This document shows, one piece after another, positions 54,887 to 64,000 of a DNA stretch of 64,000 nucleotides. The position numbers were made by a program, and so were the translations under genes. How positions within the stretch are numbered: the first letter of the stretch is position 1; every line of letters starts with the position of its first letter. The stretch lies in assembly GCA_037355855.1 (NCBI GenBank), contig CM074760.1:2038501-2102500 (forward strand). Reading direction: 5' to 3'. The notes beneath the pieces are model-generated. The model worked only from the letters and a program-made list of their open reading frames with translations, ran no database searches and was not told the DNA's origin. The stretch is from Pseudo-nitzschia pungens. Its lineage: Eukaryota > Bacillariophyta > Bacillariophyceae > Bacillariales > Bacillariaceae.

Positions 54887-57800
54887 ATGGGAGTCCCAAA
54901 ATTCTTTCGATGGCTGTCCGAACGATATCCCAAGATCAACCAGCGGTACGGGAGCATCCCCGATCCCGAAACCGCCAGCAAGCACTTCCCGGAACGATCC
55001 TCGCCTCCTCCGGCACCCTTCGAAGAACCGGATCCGATGGCTACCTGCGGCCTGGCTCCCCCGATTGATCGCCTGTATCTGGACATGAACGGAATCATCC
55101 ACGGATGTTCGCACAACAACGACGAAGACGAGAGCGACAACGGCAGCAGCAGCAGCAGCAACAGCAGCAACAGCCTTGGAAAGGATACGGACGCCTCCGT
55201 CGAGGCCGGTGTCCGGAACAAGGCCGGCGTGTCTCGGGAGGAAATCTTTCGCAACGTTTGCTACTACCTGGACCGGGTGGTGGGAGACATGGTCCGGCCG
55301 GAGCAGCTCGTTTACATGGCCATCGACGGGGTCGCGCCGAGGGCGAAAATGAACCAGCAACGGAGCCGCCGGTACCGGAGCGGGGGAGAGGGGGAGATCG
55401 AGACCACCATTTACGAGGCCCACCGCGCGAGGCAGGACGAGAAGGAGCGGCTGCGGCGGATGGAGGAAGAAGGGTTTGAGGACCACCACCACCACCACGA
55501 CGGGGACGACGACGACGACAGAAACGACGCCATGGTCAAGGAGGAATTGCTGTACGATGGGTCGTATTCCTTTGTCTTGGATCACCACGAGGGGAACCGG
55601 ATTGCCGGGTCGCACAACTTCGACGGCATGAACCGGGAAGACGAGGAGAACATCATGCAGAAGAAGGTCGGTGGAATCGGAAAATCTTCGCAATCCAAGG
55701 GAGGTGATCTGCAGGAAGTGGCACGGGGGAGATTCAAGGGAAAATTTGAGACTCAGTCGTCGTCGTCGTCGACTAATCAGCACGCAGCACCGGTAGCAAC
55801 AGCAGCGGAGGGCTTTCACTCGAACGAAATCACGCCCGGAACCCCGTTTTTTGCAGAGTTTACCAAGCACCTCGAGCACTTTGTCAAATACAAGCTCTCC
55901 ACGGACCCCAAGTGGAAAAACCTGACAATCATCTTCAGCGGTCCGAACGTCCCGGGAGAGGGAGAACACAAAATCATGCAGTTCTTGAGGGAGCAACGGG
56001 AATCCCCGGGATACGATCCCAACCTCCGGCACTGCATCATGGGGCAGGACGGGGATTTGATCATGCTGGGACTGCTCACCCACGAACCCAACATGGTGCT
56101 GCTCCGGGAAAAGGTCGTCTTCAACATGTCGACTGCCCGGTTGGAAAAGGCCCACGCTGCGGAAGCGGCCTCGAAGGACAAGGCAGCCTCCTCGTCCCTG
56201 ACGTCTTCACTGGATACCTACATCTACAATCCGCACTTTGAGTTTTTGCACCTACAGGTCTTGCGGGACTACCTGGCCTACGAGTTCGAAACCTCCAACG
56301 TATTGAGTTCCTCGCCCTGGGACCTGGAACGAACCATCGACGACTTTGTGTTTCTGACCTTTTTGATCGGAAACGACTTCTTGCCCCATCTCCCGGCACT
56401 GGACATTGCGGACCAGGCCTTTGATTTGCTCTATTACACCTACAAGAAATGCCGAAAGGACTGGCTGGAGGAACACCGGGACGGCAACGGTCCCGAACCG
56501 TACCTCACCCACGCGGGGAACATTGTTTCCGGTCGGCGCCTGGAGGGATTTTTCGGCGCGGTGGGAAGCCACGAGGTGACCTACTACGAAAAGAAGAAGC
56601 AGACCGCAGACGCCGAAAACAGACGTCTCCGAAAGCAGTACAAGAGACTGAACATGAAGGACACCCTTCCGGACGATTCCATCGTGGCGTCCAAGGAAGA
56701 ATTCGATCGCGCGGCGTACCGCGAAATGCTCAAGCGCATGGAACAGGACACCCCCTCGGCGGCGGTGACGATACCGGGAAAAGCCGACACCGGCGATGGC
56801 CTCGCGGAAGGAAACGCTGCTCCCGGCGATGCCGCGACCAGGGACGAAAACGGCTTTGTGCCGGTGACCACCAAAAAGGTCGAATTCCAACCCATCGAAG
56901 AGCAGCTGGAAGAAGGCTTGATCAGCAGGATGGGAACCTTGCTCCAAAATTCTCTGAGCAACACTTCTTCCGGCGATTCTTCCGACGGAGACGACGGAGC
57001 CAAGTACCACCTGGCCAACATCGATGACCAAGACCTCAAGGGACGCTACTACTACGACAAGTTCGAATTCACACCCTTTGACGCCGATAAACACCTCGCC
57101 CTTCGCAAGGCATACATGGAGGGCCTGGTTTGGAATCTCAAATACTACTACGAGGGGTGCGTGTCGTGGGATTGGTTTTATCCCTATCATTACGGTCCCA
57201 TGCTCAGTGACTTGGTCAACCTCGACGAAATACTGGACGAGATCACATTCGACAACACTCTCGGTGCACCTCTGGATCCCTTCGACCAATTGATGGGATG
57301 CATGCCTCCGAGCCACGCCCACCACCTACCGGAACCCTACCGGTGGCTGATGACAGATCCCGACTCGCCGATCATCGATTTTTATCCTAACTCCTTTCTC
57401 GTGGACATGAACGGAAAGCGGTGGCCGTGGGAAGCTGTAACGTTGCTCCCCTTTATTGATTCGCAGCGACTCGTCGAGGCTACTTCCGGCATCGATCGAG
57501 CCAAGTTGTCCAGAGACGAGCTCGACAGAAACAGCACGGGAACCGCTGTTGTTATGAGGCACGATCCCAACCACAACGAGTCCATTCCTAGAATCGGCAA
57601 GAGCGATGTGTTTCGGGGCATCGAATCCTGCTCGGCGGTTGCTGTGCCCTTCGAACAGACGGACCTGAACTACGCATCGAAAGAGACACCGGTATTCAAG
57701 CCCGAAATCAAGGCCGGAACGCAATTTCCGTTGCCCGGCTTTTCAACATTGCGCGATGCCCCGGTAGAAACTCTGTATCGTAGACGGCTCGGAATCAATG

Positions 57801-59758
57801 TCCACGGTGGAAAGAGCAGGTACAAGACCGCCAGTCTAGAAATTTCTAGTCAGATGCCTCCATTGCCGCCAGTGGAATTGCTGGCCCCCAAACTCATCGG
57901 TACCACCGTCTTCATCAATTATCCGTTCTTTGTGGAAGCTCTCGTCACTGCGGTCTCCGATGAAAAGACAACCGTTCGCGGAAACAAAGACCCCCGAGAA
58001 TGGACCACCGAGGAGGCAAATCGATGGAGACTTCAGCGAGACGGGGTCATTCACCGAGCAGAAGTCGGAGAGGGATATTGTGGCACGGGTGGATTGATTG
58101 TACCCGAAGATCAACCAATTACTTTGTCTGTCAGACCCTTTCAAGGCTTTGTCACCACCAAGACTGGACAAAAAGCAAAGTCATTTGCGGTCTTTGAACT
58201 CGAAATCCCTTTGATTTCGACGTTCTGGGCTCCGTCGCAGCCGGACCCTCGACTTACAGGAGTTCCTTCCCGTCTGGAAAAAAATGCGTACGAAATTGCC
58301 ATGTCCAAAAATGGCAACGACCCTTTGCTAGGCGTAAGATCGAAATTGGGAAACAACAAAGGGAAACTTGGAGTAACAAACAGCCGGCGCAAGCTCTTCC
58401 CCGAAAAATCACCGAAATCGAAAAAAGTCTCGTCGTTGAATGATGGGTTTGGAAACGGCGGAAAGTCCAAGATATCTGCAGCGAACTATTCTAGTTTCCA
58501 TTCTAGAACCCGGGGCGTGAAACCAAGCAAGAGGGGGTTCTCGACGATATCTACCGGCTTCGGAAACGAATTTCAAGCCGGAAATTTTCGAGATTGTGCT
58601 ACACCTTTTGGATCACCAATTGGATCACCCATTAGCCCTTCTCTGTTGGGGAATTTGGGGTCGTTGGCGCAGTTGTCTCAGAGAAGACCACCCGGAAACT
58701 TGTCACAAATCAATTCGAGAAAAACGAAGGTTGACACCACTGTACGTTCTAAAACAAACGCAGCTTCAGTCGCGAAATTTGGTGCCAGAAGAACGGGGTA
58801 CCGTGGGCGTATATTTGCTGCAGGCCTAGCTGCTGCTGCGTTCTTCTGGAATCCAGTTCATGGCGCAAAAGATTTGCGGTCGAAATCGGTACCTTTTTGT
58901 CGAAACATCCACGCTGCACCGTACCACGAAAAGCACCCCGATCTTCGAGATGCTTTAGAGCCTTGGTCGCTTCTGCGCGGTGGTGACTACGAGCAGATCT
59001 CCTCTGCAGATGCGTTTTTGCCACCGCAACGGCCTGTGCCCCCGTTGGAATTTGCTCATGGAACTACAACACTTTCGTTCGCGTTCCAGGGTGGGATTAT
59101 CGCAGCTGTAGATTCTCGGGCGAGCATGGGCCAATTTGTTGGAAGCAAGACGACGCAAAAAGTTTTGCCTGTCAGTTCTCACATTTTGGGCACTATGGCG
59201 GGCGGCGCAGCGGATTGTCAGCATTGGATTCGAAAACTCAAGTCGGAGGCTCTCTTGCACGAGTTGACCGAAAGCGGTCGTCGAATGAGTGTAGCGCGTG
59301 CCTCGCGGATTCTAGCGGATTATCTGTATGCATTGCGGGGTTATGACTTGTCTGTGGGAACCATGATCATGGGTTATGACGACCTTGGAGTCGACAGTGG
59401 CGGTGATTCCGATGCATCCAATAACGTCGCATCCCTTCCACATATCTACTATGTGGACAATACGGGATTGCGAATCCAGGGCGACATGTTTGCCGTCGGA
59501 TCGGGTAGCACGTTTGCGCTCGGAATTCTGGATTCGGAAGAAAATCGATACAATTTGAGTGTGGACGAAGCCATTTCCCTCGGTATTAAGGCCATTCGGC
59601 ATGCAACGTTTCGGGATGCCTATAGTGGTGGATATATCAATGTTTATTTGATCACACCCAAGGAAGGGTGGAAAAAGGTTTACACGGAGGACATTGCTCG
59701 CACCCCAGAAATTTGGAAGGCGTTAAAAGAGGAAACAGCAGATACTGACGAAAAATGA
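54887..59758 (+). CDS. XRN 5'-3' exoribonuclease fused to proteasome subunit beta5
   Basis: One uninterrupted 1623-residue frame. Residues 1 to about 540 are the XRN nuclease: MGVPKFFRWLSERYP, LYLDMNGIIHGCSH, VPGEGEHKIMQFL (about 354), MGQDGDLIMLGLL (about 385), FLIGNDFLPHLP (about 492), with acidic insertions. XRN helical parts continue (GCVSWDWFYPYHYGPMLSDL, about 755). Beyond about residue 1130 is a basic, low-complexity linker and one hydrophobic stretch (IFAAGLAAAAFFW). Residues 1393-1623 are a full proteasome beta5: TTTLSFAFQGGIIAAVDSRA with Thr1, Asp17 and Lys33, then LGTMAGGAADC, SVGTMIMGYD, FAVGSGSTFALGI and YRDAYSGGYINVY. The residue before Thr1 is Gly, as in normal beta5 autoprocessing. 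No Met lies between residue 1139 and Thr1393. Confidence 0.9.
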   Translation: MGVPKFFRWLSERYPKINQRYGSIPDPETASKHFPERSSPPPAPFEEPDPMATCGLAPPIDRLYLDMNGIIHGCSHNNDEDESDNGSSSSSNSSNSLGKDTDASVEAGVRNKAGVSREEIFRNVCYYLDRVVGDMVRPEQLVYMAIDGVAPRAKMNQQRSRRYRSGGEGEIETTIYEAHRARQDEKERLRRMEEEGFEDHHHHHDGDDDDDRNDAMVKEELLYDGSYSFVLDHHEGNRIAGSHNFDGMNREDEENIMQKKVGGIGKSSQSKGGDLQEVARGRFKGKFETQSSSSSTNQHAAPVATAAEGFHSNEITPGTPFFAEFTKHLEHFVKYKLSTDPKWKNLTIIFSGPNVPGEGEHKIMQFLREQRESPGYDPNLRHCIMGQDGDLIMLGLLTHEPNMVLLREKVVFNMSTARLEKAHAAEAASKDKAASSSLTSSLDTYIYNPHFEFLHLQVLRDYLAYEFETSNVLSSSPWDLERTIDDFVFLTFLIGNDFLPHLPALDIADQAFDLLYYTYKKCRKDWLEEHRDGNGPEPYLTHAGNIVSGRRLEGFFGAVGSHEVTYYEKKKQTADAENRRLRKQYKRLNMKDTLPDDSIVASKEEFDRAAYREMLKRMEQDTPSAAVTIPGKADTGDGLAEGNAAPGDAATRDENGFVPVTTKKVEFQPIEEQLEEGLISRMGTLLQNSLSNTSSGDSSDGDDGAKYHLANIDDQDLKGRYYYDKFEFTPFDADKHLALRKAYMEGLVWNLKYYYEGCVSWDWFYPYHYGPMLSDLVNLDEILDEITFDNTLGAPLDPFDQLMGCMPPSHAHHLPEPYRWLMTDPDSPIIDFYPNSFLVDMNGKRWPWEAVTLLPFIDSQRLVEATSGIDRAKLSRDELDRNSTGTAVVMRHDPNHNESIPRIGKSDVFRGIESCSAVAVPFEQTDLNYASKETPVFKPEIKAGTQFPLPGFSTLRDAPVETLYRRRLGINVHGGKSRYKTASLEISSQMPPLPPVELLAPKLIGTTVFINYPFFVEALVTAVSDEKTTVRGNKDPREWTTEEANRWRLQRDGVIHRAEVGEGYCGTGGLIVPEDQPITLSVRPFQGFVTTKTGQKAKSFAVFELEIPLISTFWAPSQPDPRLTGVPSRLEKNAYEIAMSKNGNDPLLGVRSKLGNNKGKLGVTNSRRKLFPEKSPKSKKVSSLNDGFGNGGKSKISAANYSSFHSRTRGVKPSKRGFSTISTGFGNEFQAGNFRDCATPFGSPIGSPISPSLLGNLGSLAQLSQRRPPGNLSQINSRKTKVDTTVRSKTNAASVAKFGARRTGYRGRIFAAGLAAAAFFWNPVHGAKDLRSKSVPFCRNIHAAPYHEKHPDLRDALEPWSLLRGGDYEQISSADAFLPPQRPVPPLEFAHGTTTLSFAFQGGIIAAVDSRASMGQFVGSKTTQKVLPVSSHILGTMAGGAADCQHWIRKLKSEALLHELTESGRRMSVARASRILADYLYALRGYDLSVGTMIMGYDDLGVDSGGDSDASNNVASLPHIYYVDNTGLRIQGDMFAVGSGSTFALGILDSEENRYNLSVDEAISLGIKAIRHATFRDAYSGGYINVYLITPKEGWKKVYTEDIARTPEIWKALKEETADTDEK
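59060..59065 (+). other. Beta5 autoprocessing junction (Gly-Thr1)
   Basis: Codons GGA ACT place Gly immediately before the catalytic Thr of beta5. In known proteasomes this bond is cut autocatalytically on assembly. In this gene the cut would release a 231-residue mature beta5 from a 1392-residue XRN-containing precursor. Confidence 0.8.
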
Positions 59759-59820
59759 TGCTAATAATTTAAACTTGAGAGTTTATTGTACTATTCTCGC
59801 TAATTGACGTATTGTTCACC

Positions 59821-61500
59821 TTAGATCTCCCATATGTTGACGGAAGGTGTAGGTGGCAGAGGCGACATGGGAGAAGTCAGAGTAGAACTCTTGGCTCCGC
59901 TCTCGTTTCTATGATTATCGCCACGAAAATGTCTATGATGAACAAGAGCTGCTGTCCGCAATTTGGAATCCTTTTCTGCCCGAGAGAGTAACCGCAAAAC
60001 CTCCAGGTAACGAATATCTCGTGTATTACTTATTTTCAAAAAGGCTGGTAGTGTACTGATCAAAAAGAGGAGAAGTTTTGCCCTCGGAGAAATGACATCG
60101 AACTGAATGCCTTGAAAATCGCACATTTGTTGATTACAGAGATCACGACGGCATGTCAGCAGCTGTTGCAATTCCGGAAATTGAGAAAGACCCAACATAT
60201 TGCTTTCGCGATGATTTTCTCCACATCGACCGTCGCAACGAATGTCGTCCGACGAAAGTGCTATTGCCTTTCTTGCAGCAAAACCTTGACCAACAGCTGC
60301 TGCTCTCGCGTACTCCGCAACGCAGCTTCTCAGATTTCGGAGGTCGTGATGGTTGCCTTGTGGATTGCCATTGCCACTTTCGTCGTCGTCGATATTGTCG
60401 TTGTTCAAAAACGTCAGGACCGACACTGGGAGGTTCTTGAGGTGACAAAATGCATGGAATGCATTCATTTCTTTTATTGCAAAAGACGACAGGATCGGAG
60501 AAAGGGCACTGAAGCACAGCAGAGCATCTTTTGTGGGCATGTTGATGCTGCAAAAGTCGTTGCTGTTGTTGCTGATCTTTCTTGCAGTAGCTTGTTCCAA
60601 CAGGGCACTCAACATTCGGAAACGCATGGCGGGAAATACGGTTTTGGGTATATCTGCACTCACAAAAATAGCATCGAAGGCATTTTTGAGGTTTTCGTCA
60701 TTGTTGTATTGGCAAAGGAGTAGGTTGGTATCACACAGCAACAGATACAGCATGACTTCCCTCAATCGAAAGTCCTCTTTGAGTTGTAGAGAAGACTGCT
60801 GTCGCCGCTTCTTCTTCCATTGCTTCTGTTTGAGCTCAAGCACTCCCATTCCTGATTCGTTGGTTCTCTGCGTCTTCGGGTGTTTCTTCCGCCACTTCTT
60901 TTTCTTTTTTCTCAGTCGCAATTGTTTGGACGGACGAGCAAGTCGTCTTTGCTGTTGCTGTTGTTGCTGTTGCTGTTGCTGCTGTCGTTCCATTTCCTCC
61001 TTTCCCTCTCGTCCCCCGACGTACAAGATCATCGTCGACTTGGGTTGCATTTGTGCCGTCATGGCGGTTGAGAGAGTATTCGTGACTGGTACGTCACGAA
61101 CATCTGTCGACAGGGATTCTAAATTGGAAGAATCATTGGAGTTGGCTGGTGTTTGATGCAGTCGTTCTTCGTCGTCTCCTCCAATACTGCAGATACAAGC
61201 AACGCCAGCTGTTGAATCATCATCGACAAGACCGATTCCAGATTTTGAAATCACTTGAAAGAGAATGGCAGCGGCCTTGTTTTTCGTCTCGGTCAACATG
61301 ATGTTGCTGTTACTACTGATACTATTGTTGCAGGATAGTGAGCTACTGGTACTCATGATGTCAGATGGCAGTGACGGTGATAATGAAAACCACGGTGGTA
61401 AATGGCATGGGCCGAAACAATGAGATGATCCCCGCTCTCGATCAATCCCGATCATCTTCACGGAATGGCGGCGATTGCTACAAGCCCAGTTACTCTCCAT
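59821..61500 (-). CDS. Unknown protein with polyglutamine tract
   Basis: Minus-strand frame open from 61722, start uncertain: ATGs at 61500 (MESNWACSNRR, used here), 61569 and 61356 (MSTSSSLSCNN) are possible; the upstream part begins without ATG. About 559 residues from 61500. A run of 12 Gln is followed by a very basic stretch (LRLRKKKKKWRKKHPK), then a helical part (FRLREVMLYLLLCDTNLLLC, PKTVFPAMRFRMLSALLEQA, ISPRAKLLLFLISTLPAFLK). No known family recognised. It converges on the fusion gene, only 62 bp from its stop. Confidence 0.55.
   Translation of the reverse strand: MESNWACSNRRHSVKMIGIDRERGSSHCFGPCHLPPWFSLSPSLPSDIMSTSSSLSCNNSISSNSNIMLTETKNKAAAILFQVISKSGIGLVDDDSTAGVACICSIGGDDEERLHQTPANSNDSSNLESLSTDVRDVPVTNTLSTAMTAQMQPKSTMILYVGGREGKEEMERQQQQQQQQQQQQRRLARPSKQLRLRKKKKKWRKKHPKTQRTNESGMGVLELKQKQWKKKRRQQSSLQLKEDFRLREVMLYLLLCDTNLLLCQYNNDENLKNAFDAIFVSADIPKTVFPAMRFRMLSALLEQATARKISNNSNDFCSINMPTKDALLCFSALSPILSSFAIKEMNAFHAFCHLKNLPVSVLTFLNNDNIDDDESGNGNPQGNHHDLRNLRSCVAEYARAAAVGQGFAARKAIALSSDDIRCDGRCGENHRESNMLGLSQFPELQQLLTCRRDLCNQQMCDFQGIQFDVISPRAKLLLFLISTLPAFLKISNTRDIRYLEVLRLLSRAEKDSKLRTAALVHHRHFRGDNHRNESGAKSSTLTSPMSPLPPTPSVNIWEI
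60955..60993 (-). repeat. CAG/CAA array encoding polyGln
   Basis: Mixed CAG/CAA codons, read on the plus strand as GCTGTTGCTGTTGTTGCTG, encode 12 Gln in a row in the unknown protein. Mixed codons make it more stable than a pure CAG tract. Confidence 0.9.
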
Positions 61501-62214
61501 CGTGAAGCAGAGGCCGTACCCAACGTGATGTGTTTGTTTTGTGGTTTTGTACCGGAATCTGTGTTGCATCCCCTTTTGATTGATTGTACGGCGGCATGCT
61601 TTGCACCGGCACGTACCGTATTCAAACTGTCCGTGGATCGAAAGAAATGAGAGCAATGAGCTGTGAGTGATCACGATCCGAACAAGGCCGACGGGTTTTG
61701 AAAAAATGGGATTTTTGAGCAAACCAAAAACCGTTCCGTTTTTTAAAAATTACCGTCTTGGTTGACGTCCAGGATATGTTTTCTTTCTGTCTGTCTGTCT
61801 GTATGTCCAGCTTGACGGCGCCCCACAATTCCATTCACGCCGTATTCATGACTAAATTCCTCTTACCCCATAACCCATTCCTCGAAGGAGGCCGAACGTC
61901 GCGAACGGTGGAAGCTCCAAGTAAAAAGTGAAACACGCAATTTTTTTGTGTGGCTTTGCGCACGGTCAAGACTTACAACACAACTAAGGTTTACCACTTC
62001 TACTACCGTAACGTAATCTTACCGTACGACTTGCTGCGGGAAAGGCTCTTGCTTTCCCTCCAGAGCAAAGAGAAGCAACAACAACAAACAACAACAACAA
62101 CAGCATTCTCATCATTGCAACTCTGCTAGGTAGCATTCCAAAGTCCGCTACCCTAACCCACCCTCTATTCCACCAGGACCAAGCAGCAGCAAAGCAACAC
62201 ATTACCAAGACACC
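61501..62214. other. Divergent spacer before eIF3c
   Basis: Contains a TCTGTCTGTCTGTCTG array (61787-61802) and a CAACAACAACAACAACAG stretch (about 62076-62103) shortly before the eIF3c ATG. No gene supported. Confidence 0.45.
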
Positions 62215-64000
62215 ATGAGTCGTTTCTGGGCCGGAGATTCCTCCTCGGACGATTCCGCCTCCGATTCGGACTCCTCTTTCTACTCCTCCGACGAGGACGT
62301 CCGCGGAAACGCCGCCGCCAACGCCGCTAACCGGTGGGCGGACCTTTCCGATTCGGAGTCGGACGACGATGAGGCCCGCGTCGTAAAAAGCGCCAAGGAT
62401 CGTGCCCTCGAAACCTTCCAGAATTCCATCAATGCCATTCGCGCCGCCATGCGGAAGCGCGATTACTACGTCATCCAGACGCAGTTCGACGAGTTGGCCA
62501 AGGCCATGATCAAGAACAAAAAGGTCTTGCAGGCCGGAGTCCCCCGTCCCCTGGTCAAGATCCTTGTGGATCTGGAAGACACCTACATCCCGGAGCGTCT
62601 CGCCGACAAGGCGGCCTTCAAGTCGCTCTCGGCGCGCCAGGGTCGTTCCCTCAACCGAATGAAGCTCACCCTGAAGAAGCACAACAAACCCTACAAGGTG
62701 GTCATGGATCATTATCGCCAGAATCCGGACGATGATGACGACGATGAGGAAGTGGACTTGACCAGAGATGCCGGCGGTGACGACAGCGATTCGGACAGCT
62801 CCAGCTCGAGTTCCTCCTCCAGCTCTTCCAGCAGTTCCTCCTCGAGTTCTTCCAGCGACAGCGTGAGTTTCGAGTTAGTTTTTCAAAGCACCGGAGAAGG
62901 AGCATCGATTGGTTTTGGTTGTGGTGTTTGTTTTCTCGTTGAGTACTCTGTTGTGCTGTGCTGTAGTGCAATGCAGTGCATTGTTGTACGGTACGGTGCA
63001 TCGTATTGCCTTGTGTTGCACAGCGTTGCAACATCCACTGCCAGATCCATCCATCGACGAGTGTCGTCACGGTGATGCCAATTCAACCTTCGGGTTTGAA
63101 TTCCTCGTTTCTGATTGCGCGCACCCACTCCATGCTCCACTTGATTGTCGCTGACAAAGCGGCAAGGAGACGAGTTTGGTGCGATGCATGAGACTAACAT
63201 TTTCCATATTTTTGAGTGACGATGGATATTGGCTTCGGGTTGTGACGAAACGCTATGTGCCGCGAGGCAAATTCCTGTGCACTGCACTGCACTAGACTGC
63301 ACTACACTACACCGCGATCCATACGATGTTCCTTTCTTTTGTTTTCTGGCGCATCCGTTCGTTCGTGCTCTGACGATTTCATCGATGCGCTTTTTCTTCC
63401 CCGTATTTTCTTCCAACAGGATTCGGACAGCGACTCGGGCAGTGACGATGATAGCGATGACGACGACAGCGAGGTTGATTGGGACGCCCCCGACTCGGAC
63501 TCGGATTCGTCCGACGATGATGACGCCGGCCTCGGAGAACTCAAGGGTCGCGCCAAGTGGCTCAAGAAGGCGGTCGTTGTCAAGAAGAAGAAGGACAAGG
63601 ACACCGCGGCTCGTCCAGCGGATGATGCGAAGAAGAAGGAGCTCGCTCTCAAGAAGGAATCCATGGTTTCCTCCAAAGACCACGAGGCAATCCGCGCACC
63701 CAAGTCCGTCATTCCGGTCGAGGGATTGACGGCGGCCCTTCTCAACAAGAAGGTCAAGGAAATCGCCTCCTCCCGTGGACGTCGTGGAACGGATCCCCGA
63801 ATGCTGCTCCGTCAATTCGAGGGTCTCTCTCGTCTTGCCATGCAATTTGGTCCCCGCATCGAGGTGCCCATTTTGATGTACGTCATCAGTGCCCAGTTCT
63901 CGCTCCAGCGCACCATGGACGACTACATGGACACGACCACGTGGAGATCTTGCTCGACCTACCTCGAACGCATCTCCAAGTTCATCACCGACGATGGATA
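62215..64000 (+). CDS. EIF3C: Translation initiation factor eIF3 subunit c, 5' part (runs off the window)
   Basis: Exon 1 is 62215-62862, intron 62863-63419 (GTGAGT to CAACAG), and exon 2 from 63420 continues past the right edge. About 409 residues are visible. eIF3c is a core subunit of the eIF3 scaffold that binds eIF1, eIF5 and the 40S ribosome. The N-terminus has the family opening MSRFWAGDSSSDDSASDSDS, then RWADLSDSESDDDE, VVKSAKDRALETFQNSINAI, the FDELAKAMIKNKKVL helix, a long acidic Asp/Ser tract across the splice site, and TDPRMLLRQFEGLSRLAMQF, FSLQRTMDDYMDTTTWRSC. The PCI domain should lie beyond the window. The intron falls inside the Asp/Ser tract. Confidence 0.93.

Noticed and set aside
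54560..57325. Long minus-strand frames (531 and 357 codons) opposite the XRN part
   Set aside because: Antisense shadows of a strongly conserved coding region; no domain in them.

Overview
This is a nuclear genomic window from a eukaryote. Genes lie on both strands with long AT-rich spacers, GT-AG introns interrupt several genes, and the products are core eukaryotic proteins (FEN1, RPB8, V-ATPase c, CHMP7, dolichol kinase, XRN exonuclease, 20S proteasome beta5, eIF3c). A plastid-lipid-associated (PAP/fibrillin) protein and an RNase HII carry signal peptides that end in an Ala-Phe motif. That motif is typical of the bipartite plastid presequences of diatoms and other algae with secondary red plastids, so a photosynthetic stramenopile, most likely a diatom, is the best inference. 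I cannot name the species.

Layout. 0.5-2.7 kb: FEN1 (4 exons). 3.0-5.1: F-box/LRR-like protein with a UBR zinc finger. 5.8-6.2: RPB8. 6.5-7.4: BTB protein. 8.2-10.5: membrane-anchored FG-nucleoporin-like protein. 10.8-13.7: two divergent V-ATPase c-subunit genes sharing one spacer. 14.0-15.8: MBOAT/wax-synthase-like acyltransferase. 16.0-17.8: foldback-type element with long inverted ends and a G-run minisatellite core. 19.0-19.7: ankyrin protein. 20.5-21.0: glutaredoxin-like protein without its active-site cysteines. 21.2-22.8: CHMP7. 23.6-25.6: ChaN-like domain fused to an ArsM-like methyltransferase. 26.5-27.4: PAP/fibrillin. 29.8-30.7: unknown. 32.6-34.3: dolichol kinase. 35.2-35.7: unknown, with a frame break.

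The second half is richer in G+C between about 38 and 49 kb and full of Asp/Ser/Arg triplet repeats: RNase HII (37.8-39.1), membrane-anchored cupin/JmjC-like protein (39.9-42.5), RING+PHD protein (43.2-46.4), EEP-family nuclease/phosphodiesterase (47.3-49.2). Then follow a SERF-like small protein (50.1-50.4), a long microsatellite-rich spacer, a MAPEG-family membrane protein (52.5-53.2), the 1623-residue XRN-proteasome beta5 fusion (54.9-59.8), an unknown polyQ protein (59.8-61.5) and the 5' part of eIF3c, which runs off the right edge.

The genes do not form one pathway; this is ordinary mixed euchromatin. The strongest oddity is the uninterrupted frame that joins a 5'-3' exoribonuclease to proteasome subunit beta5, with the beta5 catalytic threonine preserved at an autoprocessing Gly-Thr junction and no methionine in the roughly 250 residues before it. 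Other items to check are the foldback element, the ChaN-methyltransferase fusion, the LRR-UBR architecture, and a series of single-base frame breaks, mostly in the same (+1) direction, in otherwise good genes.
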